DNA of 64,000 nucleotides from Pocillopora verrucosa (Eukaryota; Cnidaria; Anthozoa; Scleractinia; Pocilloporidae): assembly GCF_036669915.1 (NCBI RefSeq), contig NC_089312.1, positions 22,545,904 to 22,609,903 on the forward strand. Direction: 5' to 3'. This document shows positions 11,825-22,994 of the stretch, piece by piece; the stretch's first letter is position 1, and every line of letters begins with the position of its first letter. The notes beneath the pieces were generated by a model, which was not told the DNA's origin, did not search any database, and saw nothing but the letters and a program-made list of their open reading frames with translations. The translations under genes and the position numbers were made by a program.

Positions 11825-11905
11825 AATTACAATACAATACAATACAATACAATACAATATTAGTCATAATATTAGTCATAGCTATTAGTCATAGTCTATT
11901 AGTCA
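11825..11905. repeat. Short tandem repeats
   Basis: A run of about six ATACA units (11829-11858) is followed by several TTAGTCATA units up to about 11905. The right unit has only one or two of the TTAGTCATA units and lacks the ATACA run, so both expanded in the left unit after duplication. Confidence 0.75.
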
Positions 11906-14359
11906 TAGCTAAAACTTCTCTTAGTAGCAGATTATAAAAGTATCATGATTGGAAATTTTAAAGCAGCCCATTTAGCTGTATGATATAAGGGAGGTTGAAT
12001 TAATTATGAGATGTGAAACTCTACCAGTGTTGGGGCTCACCAACAGTGTTACTTTGTAAACATGACATAAATGTGTATCTTTTCAATGATAATGAATGTA
12101 GTTTTGTATGTGTATTACACTTGTCGATAATAATTATTGCCATCTGCATCGGGTCTTCTGAAAACTTTAGTAAGGTTAATATGCTAGGTGTTTAGGGATG
12201 AGTTTGTAATTTTATCTCAAATTTCAAGAATAGCAACAGAGAGTCTATAGTGTTCATGGTAAATCATAAACCTGTGCTGATTTTGCTGATCTCAAGGTAT
12301 GGTGCCAACCAGGAATAACAAACAGTATGGAGTGATGGGTGAAGGTAAGCAATTCTTATTTAAAAAATCATGAAGCCCTGGGAAAGTTGTTCAGTAAATC
12401 TTTTCACTCAATACAGAAGCACCAGTTTTATGAAAACAACTGGCTAAGTCCAATGTCCACCAATATCATTTTCATCCTCTTTTTTGTACAGCATGGTTAA
12501 CATTGAAGGCCTTTATATTTATCCAGCATTGTGTTTGTTCCTGTGCTGTGCTTATAGGCCTGACTTTTGTGACACTGATATACTAAAAAAAGGCCTACTT
12601 TTTACACCCCTTGCAAGCTTTCGTTGAAATGGGGCCATTACACATTATGACTTACACAGCTTAGGAATTTCTTTCATTTATTTGATATACAGTGGAATTA
12701 ATTCTCAATAGCTTGTGGCCCACCAGAAGAAGGGTTTGCTGAATGCTGTTTTGAAGAAGAGCCATTATTTTACATGTTAACCATTACTGACCAGCAAGTT
12801 GATGAAGAAATGGTGTGTTGGAATTAATTACTTTCACATGTCATCCTGATAATATCAATGTCAAGGGTTTCTTGGAAGAACAATCACATTGGGGAAAGTA
12901 TTATTCCTAGAAATGTTCAGGGTTTGTGTGGTGGAGGGGAGTTAGTGGTTTGGTGGTCCAGTCATCAGTGTTTAACTGTGGAGCTAAAGTACAGGTCTGA
13001 CCCTGGTCTTGCATCATCATTTTCTATAGTGAAATCTACCTTATGTAAATCACAGGAGGACTCTCTTTAATATTGCGTCTACTTAAGGTGGCTCAAAATG
13101 GCACTTTTCACACCCTTTTCTCCATGGATTGTTGTTTTCACACTTTTTTATGTTTCCTTGAAATTGGTATCTGTAAAATGCCCAACCATTTTTAACCTCC
13201 TAAGTTTCTATAAATTGCACAGCAGTGGTTAAAAACCCAAATAGAATCGAGTGAAAGATCAACAAGCTTACAGCAGAATGACCCAAAGCTATTGGTATAA
13301 ATGGAAGAAGAAGTAGAAATCTTTAATCTTAACTGTGATTAAATTCAAAGGAATATCAAGGAGTTTGATTTGTTACTGTGGTCAGTGTTATCTCAGTACA
13401 AATTCTCCCCCCCTTAATGGGGGGTTCACATCATAAAGGTTTCACCATGTTCAGGTTAACTAGACACTTAACTGTTAAAAATGCAATTAACAGCATCACC
13501 AAAAGCTGCTGTGGGTATGCCTTATGTATTCAAATACTTCAAAATCAGTAGCATGGAACTGGCTTATATCTGATTAACAGGACTTTGACAATATATCTCT
13601 TTTGAATTGGCAACCAGTGTACTTCTACAAGAGTTGAAGTAGTATACGCAGCTCTAGGCAGTTGAGCTGTAGGCATGTGAGACAAGTCTGAATTCACTGA
13701 AGGTTTTTAATTAAGTACATATGGCCTAATCATGAAGAAACTAGCTGATGGTGGCATTATGCACTGTCTCCTAGTTCTTAATTTGGCCTAAGTAGAGACT
13801 TTCTTCAATACTACCATCTGTGTATATTGATACAAATTCAATCAATCACAGGTGTTTAAACATGTTGTGAAGACTAGTAGTGACAACTGTACATTAACAT
13901 CAAATGAAATTGACCTTAAACTGAAGAACTTTTAGTTGAAGCAGGGTATGCTTAGTGTGAATGAAATTTTTTTCAGTTTGTGACTGTATTACTTTATTGT
14001 TGATAAAATTATTTTCTCAGTATTTTGCTGTTTTCCAAGTAACTGTGGTTGCAAAGTTAAGAGCCTCATCATATCCATCTTTGATAATTTAAACTGAAGT
14101 TTTCCAGTTGGACATAAGCTATTTGTGTTAATTTATAATACTATTTTAACCCATTTTATTTATTGTAGTGTTAGTGATAACTATCAGATGCTATTTAATT
14201 CTTATTTTAAGGATTCCTTCGCAGTGTCTTGTTTAAACCTCTACAATTTGAGAAGAAATTGACAAATATTTTCGGTTTTACGTTGCGGAACATTTTCTCA
14301 AGAGTGCTTTCACACAGTTGCTTTTATAAAGTTAATAAGGTTGGTAATTCCAACTTGTG

Positions 14360-14655
14360 GGCGAACCAACCCTTAAGCGAGATAACTTTTAAGCAAAACT
14401 GGCCTGTTTGCGAGTTGACTATTGGACGAATCTAACCGTAGACAAAACTGTCTAATGTTATCTAACTTGTAGGCAAAACTAACTTGTACGTGAGTTGACT
14501 TTTCGGCAAACCGACCCGTTGGCGAGATGACGCGTAGCGAAACTGATCTGTAGGTGAGATGACATGTGAGCGAAGTGACCCTTAGGTGAGATGACGTGTG
14601 GGTGAAAATGACCTGTGGGCGAGCAAACTTGTGAGCGAGTGTGGACCAACCAAAC
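14360..14655. repeat. Degenerate 16-17-bp minisatellite
   Basis: About a dozen imperfect units of the type CTTGTAGGCGAGATGAC occupy this stretch. A shorter array of the same type lies at 27080-27160 in the right unit. The unit resembles the CGTAGGCGAA subrepeats that build the TIRs of the elements at 2719-3911 and 58329-59048, so it may be the eroded end of an older member of that family. Confidence 0.6.
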
Positions 14656-15524
14656 CATAGCTTTCTGCGGTTTCTATACCTTGAAGCAATCACAAATATT
14701 TCTTATATCCTCATAGATGGGGGCTAATTCGTTACAGATTAACTCTTCCCTTTCCAAGACAGGAAGAGTCACGTTTTACATATACAATCGCATGGGCCTG
14801 AGGACAATTAAGGATTAATTTCACGTGTATTTTCAAAAATCTGTAAGAAAAAAATTGAGACGAAGGTAACTTCTTGAACTTTGAAAACGCAATTTAAGTT
14901 AATCCTAGATTGTACCGCAAGGATACTTACAATTACCTGTTTATCGCGTACAGGGCAGACATGGCAGTATGTTCTGGACCTGTACCGTTTCAGCTCTGTT
15001 CTCAAGAATAATTTGTTCCAGTGCAAGTACTTCCTTTCTTTGAACCTCTTTAGTCTGACAACCTCGTTATGCGATCAATGTCGTAAATCACAGTCAAGGT
15101 GTATTTCTTGATCCTAACGACCAGATGAATGGAGTCTTTCTTCAAAATCTCGCTTTGAAGTAATCCCTCTTTGACACTCTCTGTGTTCCTTTGTTTTACA
15201 GGCAAGTAATCTTGTAAACAAATATTGCCGGTCAGAGCTGAAAAAAAAGGAAAGCATTGTTTGTTCTGGTCACATGACCATACATCGTGAGATGAACGTT
15301 TTAACAATTCCTGATAGCAAGCTCACTTTTTCTAGCTTACTTTCAAATGTGACGTTTTGTCCTAAGGTAATACAAGTACTGTCTCGTGCACTTAGATCTG
15401 GCGTAGTGAGGGTATTTTGGAAGTTGTTTTGCAAAGATGCAGATTCATAACAGAGCAATATTGTTACCAGGCAGAGATCCGCTGCACTTGTCATATTGGT
15501 TTATGGTGAATTCGCCCCAAATTC

Positions 15525-15588
15525 GTGTGTGTGTGCGTGTGTTTGCGTGTGTGTGTGTGTGTGTGTGTGTGGAGGGGGGGGGGGGGTA
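15525..15588. repeat. (GT)n and poly-G microsatellite
   Basis: An imperfect GT/GTGC tract of about 45 bases ends in GGAGG and a run of about ten G. It lies right at the end of the left duplicated unit. Confidence 0.85.
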
Positions 15589-15708
15589 GGTTGTATGCCA
15601 CTGACTACCATGCGTTTCAAATACATGGGCAATTTAGTACTTAAGAGACCTACAATGTTCTCTCACTGATTAGTTGCCTCACACAAGCTCGTTGTCCCTA
15701 AACCTTGG

Positions 15709-16041
15709 TGAGGCGTGAGTGGCCCAGTGGTCAGAGCGCTGGACTCTGGGTCGGACGGCCCGGGTTCGAGTCCTGGATGGGGCACTACGTTGTGGCCTTA
15801 AGCAAGTCGCTTCACTCACCTTGCTTCGTCTTCTCGGATAAGATGTTAGGCCGGAGGTCCCGTCTCCTGCAGGGTTTGGGGTAGGAGACGTTAATTTCCC
15901 ACGCACGAGATTACTGTGTGATAGATGTCCTCCCCTGGGTTGGGTTGGGTGGGTTTGTAACTTGTAAGGCGCATCTGAATATATTCATATAGATATTTGC
16001 GCCGAATAAGTATTTATTAAGTATTTATTTATTAAACTTTT
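15709..16041 (+). mobile_element. tRNA-derived SINE of a second family
   Basis: The head carries a box A-like TGGCCCAGTGG (15720-15730) and a perfect box B GGTTCGAGTCC (15763-15773), spaced as in a tRNA. A body of about 200 bp follows, with CTTAAGCAAGTCGCTTCACT of the kind seen in widely distributed animal SINE core domains. The 3' end is an AT-rich tail with TATTTATTAAG repeats. It separates the left and right duplicated units. Confidence 0.75.
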
Positions 16042-16903
16042 ATGAGTTATGCCATGCAGTTCGTTACGCAGTGTCTAATCTATCACAAAAAAGCCTGAGG
16101 GAGACTTGTAAAAATACTAATACTTAATTCTGCTTAGCCGTTCACGAGTTTAAGTGTAAAGACACGAGTAGGGTTGGGATCCACAAGCTGATAAGGAATT
16201 GAGAGTGCACTCAATGAAGGGAATAACTCTAATAATCACAGATGCTCAAAACTTCGTCCTTATAAGCCGGTTTTTCCTTCACTACGGACGAAGTTTTACT
16301 CCTGCCGGCAAGCCATGTTGGAAGCCTGGCAACTCTGTGGAAGAAGGGGGCAATGCCTGTAATAAAATCATTGCAGGGACGCCTGCTGGTAGTTCGTAAC
16401 TTTATTAACATCATGGTTTTTGACTAAAAAGATATTCCTTTAATATACTTTTACTGGAAATTGGCAGCCCTTTCATCTACTTACAGGAAAACAACCCTAT
16501 GTCAGTTCTCCAAATAGTTTTTTTTTTTTGTTATTGCAATACTAAAACTATGCATTGAAAAGTGCTTACAAACCTTATTAGATATCAAAAACCAACCCTT
16601 ACAGCCATTCGTCTCTCGAGTGATCGTAAACGATTTCAAATAACAACACTATGGCAGACCCAAACTCATGCTTGTCGAAGGCCGGGTTAGTAAAATATAG
16701 ATGGATGCCCAGAAAGGGGCTAAGAATTCTGTTAGCAAATGTAACATCAACTTCTCTCCTTTTTTCATCTTTAAAATCGCACAAATAGGAAATCTATGTT
16801 CGGTCAGGAAGAACGCCTACGGAGCTCTCTTAAGCTATCTGAAGATATTTTCTATTAAGCGACAAAAAGGTAATGTTTAATTTAGAACGCTTGATATTTG
16901 CAG
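16042..16903. other. Spacer between the duplicated units
   Basis: I see no gene here. TTTATT at 16401-16406 is AATAAA on the minus strand and could serve as the polyadenylation signal of the HEPN-TRIM/NHL gene, giving a 3' UTR of about 500 bases. A 10-T run lies at about 16520. Confidence 0.4.
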
Positions 16904-19900
16904 TTATAGAACTCTAATAAAGCTTTTTTTTTCAAGATCAGAAACGATCATTTGTACCAGTTCAATGCTTGGGTAGACAGCAATAGAGCAGGGACAGCCT
17001 ACAAGATGACTCTTAATGCTTTTTACAAAAGTTCCATCTGGTTTGTAAACGTTCAAAGCTTTGTTTCCCTCGTCACAAACTATCAAATTTCCAAAAACAT
17101 CAACAGCGAGTCCACGAGGCTTACTCAATTGACCTTCACCTCCATTCCCAATATCATATAGAAAATCCCCGTCATTGTTAAATGTTTTAACACAACCAGC
17201 TGTGGGGTAAGACACGAAGAACATGTCTTGGAAACAAACAGCTTCCCACGGGGAGTTATCACAGTCTAGAGCACTGAAGGACTGTAGCATTTCTGTCCCG
17301 TCAGGGGAGAGAACCTTGACTGACTTGTCACCTGTATCGCACACTATCATACAGCCATCTAACGCAATAGTCAGTGAAAAAGGAGAATTGAGAGTTTTGT
17401 TGTTGATGCACCCTGTAAATTCACCACTAATTGTAAAACAAATTACACTTCCAGAGGCAACGACAATGACGTCACCAGAATGGGTAAATGCAAGTGAGGT
17501 AATATTTTTTAGTTTAATCGCTGCTGGTCCATTCTGACCGAGTTCTGTAAGATATTCCAAATTCCTACTGAAAAGTTGCACCCTTTGTTTCTTTCGATCT
17601 GCCAAAGCCAAATTCTCTGTCCTCTTGTCTATTGCAACAGCGCAGGGTTCTTCGAATCGAGCTGTTCCAAATAATTTAAAGGAAGAATACTCATATGGAC
17701 TCGCTCGTAAAGTCCACGGACTACCTGAAAGCGGTTGACTGTTAATTAATACTGTCACTTTATGTTCTCCATCGCAGAGTGGTCTGTAATGATAGGTATA
17801 TGTCCCTTGGCAATAACTCATATACTTCAGGTCAAGGTCCATCCCCGTCGGAGTCTGAACTGTCACCTTGATCTCATCGATCTCCTGGTAGTAACATTCC
17901 CAGCCACGTGAATCACACGTTACAATGTCAAAGGGTGTGTATTTTCCAGCTCTAAATTTTCTCTCATAATGCCATCTTAAAATTGACCGTGAAGGATCAG
18001 TTTTAGTGACAAGAACTTCACCCGGAGCTTTACCTGTCAAATTCTCAATATAGTCTTTATCTGCCCCATAGCATAGGTGACATGGCCGATAAATGTCTAG
18101 TTTTAATGCTGTTAGAACACCTTTAGACCTCTCAATTTCAGCCTGTTGTGCTTGCACAGTTTCAACGCAAACGTTTTTGTGTAGAATTTCCTCGCAATTT
18201 CGCACAGAGCCTTTTAATTCACGTACAGAGGCTTGCAATTGCTCCAGTTGTGTCAAATAATCTCTTTGTTGGGCTTTTTCAATAAGGTCTAACTCGGTCA
18301 GGATGCTTCTTTCGTGCTCCTTTAATACACGAATGAGTTCTTCAACCGTCGTCCCAACATCCTTACGAGCTTTAGCGATTTTTTCCTTACATACTGTAAA
18401 TAGTTCTGTTGTTGTTTTAATTTCCACCTCAAGGTCAACAATTTGCATTTTCACTTGTTCTACAGTCTCTTCCAACTTCAGTTTCTCTTCCTCAGTAGCC
18501 TGTTGGAGGTTAACTTTGGTGTGATGTATGTGACGAGTCTCTCCACACCTGTCACAAATGGAAACTTTACAGTTGTTACAGTAGCCATCCAGAGGTTCGG
18601 TCTCATGGCCTTTTTCTTTACACATTGCTGAGTCTTCCGACAGCTCTTCCAGTACAGTGGATTTGCCTTAAGAAAAAGCAAATGAAAATTTGAAGTGAAA
18701 GTTAAGAAGTATTCAGCGCGTAATGGAATGTTCTCGTCTTGTCCCATTTCAGAAAGATATTGAAAAAAGATCTCACCAAGGATGTGCAGTTGTATTTCCT
18801 TTCATTCTAAAGCATTGCGAGTGCAAATGAATCGGCACGAAAAAAAACTTTGGAATTAATTGTACGTGTTAAAGAAACTATAATAGCCATCAAACTGACT
18901 GAGGTCAAACAACGCAAATGTTAACATTTGTACTTGAGGAAGAGGTCAGCATCTTGAATGGTCTTGCGCATGCCTTGTTGGGATAAAGAGGGCGCATTCA
19001 TCTACCTAGTAAAACTATACTGCTTAACTTTTCCTTCTCGAATGAAAACCTGATGAGCAAAAGGGTTCAGACTGATGTTTAAACACACCTATAAGCCAGA
19101 CGTTTATCTCACAATTACAATGATATTGTGAACGTAACATATACTAAGTACCTACTTGTACATAAAGGGGAACTTAAAGTAACTGATACCCCCATTCACA
19201 TAAGCAAAACATTTCAAATTTAACCGAATTTGACTGAGTGAAATCAGGAACAGAGAACTAAAAAAGTTCATTTTCCATATAGATTTCAAGTTGTAATTAA
19301 CTGGCTTCAGTATATTTTCAATGTTCTACATTGGAAGAAAAAATGAAGAAAAAAATCAAAACCGTGTTTAACAATACAGTTTTAAAACATGCTTAAGTTT
19401 TGAAAGAAAGAAAGAAAGAAAGTAGTAAAATCAAAGCCTCCCTAACCTTCGATGGCAAATTCCTTCCTTTGAGGCAAACTTGATGTTTTCAAATCATCCA
19501 GCTTTTTGATGACTTCATCTAATTTAGCTTTAACGTTTTCTTCATCCTTCTTCCATTGGCTGAGAAGTTCCTTGCAGTGTTCTTCAACCTCAGGGTCCAT
19601 ACACTCAGTTTCAAGATTGTCAATGTCTACTTTGTACTTTGCACCCCCAATTCTCACCAGAGTGTTACGGATGTCACCCCAGTATGTGTTGAACGTTGCA
19701 TCATCTATTGAAGCGCACTCAGCATGACCGTATACAGTGTTTCTGTAATATTTAACGCGGGCGATATCAGCTGCATGGCTTACGTCTGTAACAGCAGGAA
19801 GCGTATCCCAGCCTGTTGTAGGAGGATGTAGACTGCATACGTTTCGCAACAGAACCATTAAAAGTGTGATGTCAAAATTGGCCGATGAAACTGAAGAAGG

Positions 19901-20131
19901 GATGGCTGGAAAGAGCATTCCCCATTGGGTCGCGTTTATTACCTTTCTTTTTCTCAGAGATTGTAACATGGTTTTATTGGCTGTCAAAATTGTGTGAAGA
20001 TTGGCTGGTGGATGGATGGCATCAAATGTGTCCCTAAGGGCCTGGGTACCCACATCAACCAGCAGACGACATAGGCGAGCGTAGTTAGTTGTCTCCTTGC
20101 TCGAGGAACCTGTTGGTGCTGCGGTAGCCAT
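16904..20131 (-). CDS. HEPN-B-box-coiled-coil-filamin-NHL fusion protein
   Basis: Two coding exons: 20131-19447 (685 nt) and 18666-16904 (1763 nt), together 816 codons. The donor is G|GTTAGG and the acceptor CTTAAG|GC; phase 1 joins exactly and restores GGC, so the frame runs from HEPN into the B-box. The start is GCCATGG, just after an acceptor-like CCCTAG, which suggests a 5' UTR exon upstream. Domains: a DZIP3-type HEPN at about 15-228 with the ribonuclease-type motif RNTVYGH (R130, N131, H136); a B-box with C244, H249, C258, C261, C266, C269 and His 274-277; coiled-coil at about 285-400; filamin-type Ig at about 455-555 (GEHKVTV, SGSPW); and six NHL repeats at about 560-815, enough for a six-bladed propeller. 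No RING is seen, so ubiquitin-ligase activity is uncertain. HEPN domains are often RNases and TRIM-NHL propellers often bind RNA; a role in RNA control or antiviral defence is an inference. Confidence 0.85.
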
Positions 20132-20138
20132 GGCAAAC

Positions 20139-22994
20139 CTAGGGCAGAAAAAGAATATTTCAACGCTTAGGATTGCTGGACAAGACCCTTTTTAAAACGA
20201 GATACTTTAGCAAAAACTGCTTCGTGCGTTCATAGTGAGCTTTAGAGCTTGCAGCCCAGAAGCAATATGTGACGTCTTTGACGCAGGAAAATGGAAAACA
20301 AGATTTCCTTATTGCACTACCTCCAAGTTCAAGCTTTTCAAGTGAAACAAAAAAATATTCTTTTAAAATACTTCGAAGATGATAACGCTTGGTTCGTTTG
20401 ATACGATCAACGTTCATTGCTGAGCGTTTCAAGTAAATTGCACTTAGAGCGTTCAAAGATTTCTAGCACTTCGTTGAGAAGATAATAATAACAACAATAA
20501 AAAAAATAATAAGCAGTTAGTGGATATGCTGTAGCATGATATCATGAATTATCAAAACCGAGGTCTGAGTCATCTGCCGAAACAGAAGGCCGAGGCAAAT
20601 AACACAGACACGAGGTTTGATAATTCAGGATATCATGCAAAAATTGAATTCAATAAGTGCTTTATTATAACCTTTTTAAACAATCGCAAAAGAGGACACC
20701 TCTCTGAGTTTGCGAAAATTTGAGAACACCACACCGATGAGGGGCTTGGAAACTAGGTTTTTGAATATGATTACCCAATATCTGCCGCAGATATATATGT
20801 TATTTGCCGGCTGGGAGGTCCGTATGGTGAAAAACTGTGACCGAGGTCTTGAAAATGCTGTCACCGTTGCCTGTGGGCAGAGATAGGAAAATACTGACCG
20901 GGTAAAGAACCAATCAAATTGCAGGATTCGTCACCGTGCCCTCTGAGAAAAAAAATAAATTGGGTTATTGTTTTGAAATTGCCGGGAAATCGTTAAGTTT
21001 TTATTGCACATTTATCCTTAATCTAACCTCTCGTTTGAAACCGTTCAGCACCTCGGAATATTTCCACTTAAAGGAGCTATTTGTTTTGATGTTTTGTTGT
21101 ACAATGATAGCTGAGAACATTAATAGTTAAACTTTCTCTCATGCGAGGAAGTTCCTTCGGTTTCTCACTCAAGCATTCCGCCAAAATTATCAATCTATAG
21201 CTTATATAGCAGCTCTTTCGGTATATTTTGCTAAATAGAAGTTAAAAATGCCCAAGACAATGATCACTGCAATTTATTTGGTCACAAACTGGTACCGAGT
21301 GGAAACTAAAAAAATTGGTTAATAAATGTTTCAACTGATGAATTTCAAATATCTAAAAACAACTGTCTGTTTATCAGTACCGGCCTCGTGTAGAAAGTTC
21401 GTTCAGTTCATTTTTTGTGTCAAAGTCCATTGAATAATACGGGGGTATTGGAAACAGATTTATTTCGCAGTAAAATGAGGTTTTTTACCTCAGTCAGTGT
21501 CCGCCTCACGCATTGTAACTGTTCAACATGAGGTCTCCCTAATACAGTTCACACTATAAGATATTAGATTTGGAGCATTATGATTATTATGATTTCTCAG
21601 TCTATCCCAGCCAAAATCTCCATAACGTACTGAAGTGTGAAACCGAACGATTGGTAATTTAACATACTTTGATTAGCCAGAGAAATAGATCAATCGAGTA
21701 TAGAGTCAGTTGTCTGTTGAATATGGTCAGACAGTAAAATAAAGGTCTATCAAACGTTATGCCACTGTCAGATTGCATATTAAATCACTCAAATTTCATC
21801 AGATTCGAGGAAAAAATCACGAAGTCCTGAAAACAAAATCAATCCCGATGTAATTCGATTGTGCCCGACTTGTTTGACTACTGATGATGCGGTTGCATGA
21901 GCTCTGTCATTTTCGATTATCGGACATAAAACCCCCGAGACCTCTTACGGAATGGAAACTTACGAGTTTCCTTTTCGGTTGGTTATATTATGGTTTGAAT
22001 AAGCCGATGACAATGTATTTTGTAACTGAATCGTTATTGGACATTAGACTTGATATGATTCAAGTGTTCGTTCACCGTGGAAGCGTCTTAGGTGAGTGCA
22101 AAGGCGGAATTCATGCGTATTCATGTCAAAATTGGACGTAGTGGAAGCTGTAAGGGTAATTCAGACGTTATCAGGTCATACAAGCTAAAAGAAATGTATT
22201 TGTCAGACTACACCGTCCTCCTCACTCGCAGATTATGTGGCTTATTTTGTTTCTACCCTCCTTCCTCAAACCTAGTCATATTTAATTCAACTCGAATAAT
22301 CTAAAAGCTAATTATTACTGAGGCGAATCAGCTCTTGCAAATACCGCTTTTAGGTAACGATGAGGAGTAGTTCATGGTATTAATCTTAGCGGTTTGTTAA
22401 CAATTGGGTCATTTTGGTATACCAGCTGCATGATTTTTGGGTTATGGAGACCATCGTAAACGCGACATTGTAACAGTTCGCTTAAAGTTGACGAATTGAA
22501 TTTGAATCCCGTAAAATTACCAAAATCATTGAAAAGAAACGAAACTTTGAGCACGAGATCGTAAGGTTTGATATGAAACTTTTAGTATTCAGTTATGCGT
22601 TGTCATGTTGTTATTCATATGTAGTTGATCAAACTTAAGCAAGATTTTAAACGGGAACGAAACTTTTGATTAGCGGATACTGTGAAGATTGTGAGGTTGA
22701 AAAAAGATAACCGATCTATAAATAAATGTATAATTGGACACACAAACATACCTGGAGGGGACCGCTACCTGCTCCCTCTGAGTAAATCCACAACAATCTT
22801 TTTCAGCCCTTCCGTTTTTTCTCAGATTAACCTTAAAGGAACACTCTTCCCTACTAACTCTTCTTGCTGAAGTAAAGCCCTCTCGGCGCTGTTTGTTTCC
22901 TATACCCCCGATCGAGTCTCTCCCAAGATGTCCGCGTATCAGGAGGGAAACCTGGGGCGAGGTAAAGTTTGAGCACTTCCGTTGCCTTAATACT
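20139..22994. other. Intergenic duplicated block, no gene supported
   Basis: From about 21005 on this matches 5770-7500 of the left unit. The stretch includes a fold-back element at 20534-20638. On the minus strand, 22757-23000 is open and ends at a consensus donor CCAG|GTATGT (exon side near 22758); the frame is also open in the left unit (10673-10906). I could not find a matching partner exon, so I do not call a gene. Confidence 0.5.
20534..20638. repeat. Fold-back MITE
   Basis: The arms GCATGATATCATGAATTATC (from 20534) and the inverted match ending at 20638 pair over about 33 bp with a few mismatches, leaving a spacer of about 38 bp. No coding sequence is present. A small palindromic miniature transposon is the simplest reading. 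Confidence 0.65.

Larger units (their letters stand above)
10959..15290 (+). pseudogene. Left copy of the five-exon small gene, disrupted
   Basis: Exon equivalents are 10959-11024, 12296-12344, 12712-12812, 13852-13944 and 15202-about 15290. Exons 1 and 3 are well preserved (exon 1 starts MTKVEPEGFAYLCFFEDGSW). The gene is broken in at least three ways relative to the copy at 22995-27808. The exon 2 acceptor CTCAG has become CTCAAG, moving the AG one base and shifting the frame. Exon 4 has lost a base near 13919, which brings a TAG into frame. About 29 bp that hold the stop codon are missing from exon 5. Introns and flanks remain clearly alignable. It is probably a pseudogene, though transcripts cannot be excluded. 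Confidence 0.65.
1226..15520. repeat. Tandem segmental duplication, left unit
   Basis: This unit corresponds to 16904-28060. Shared landmarks in the same order and orientation are the NHL/TRIM exon, the HEPN exon, the block around 5770-7500 (matches 21005-22750), the small-gene exons (10959-15290, matching 22995-27808) and the final block near 15300-15520 (matches about 27840-28060). The offset varies from about 15.2 kb to 12.5 kb because this unit carries an extra insertion at about 7505-10735 and the transposon at 2719-3911. Confidence 0.8.
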
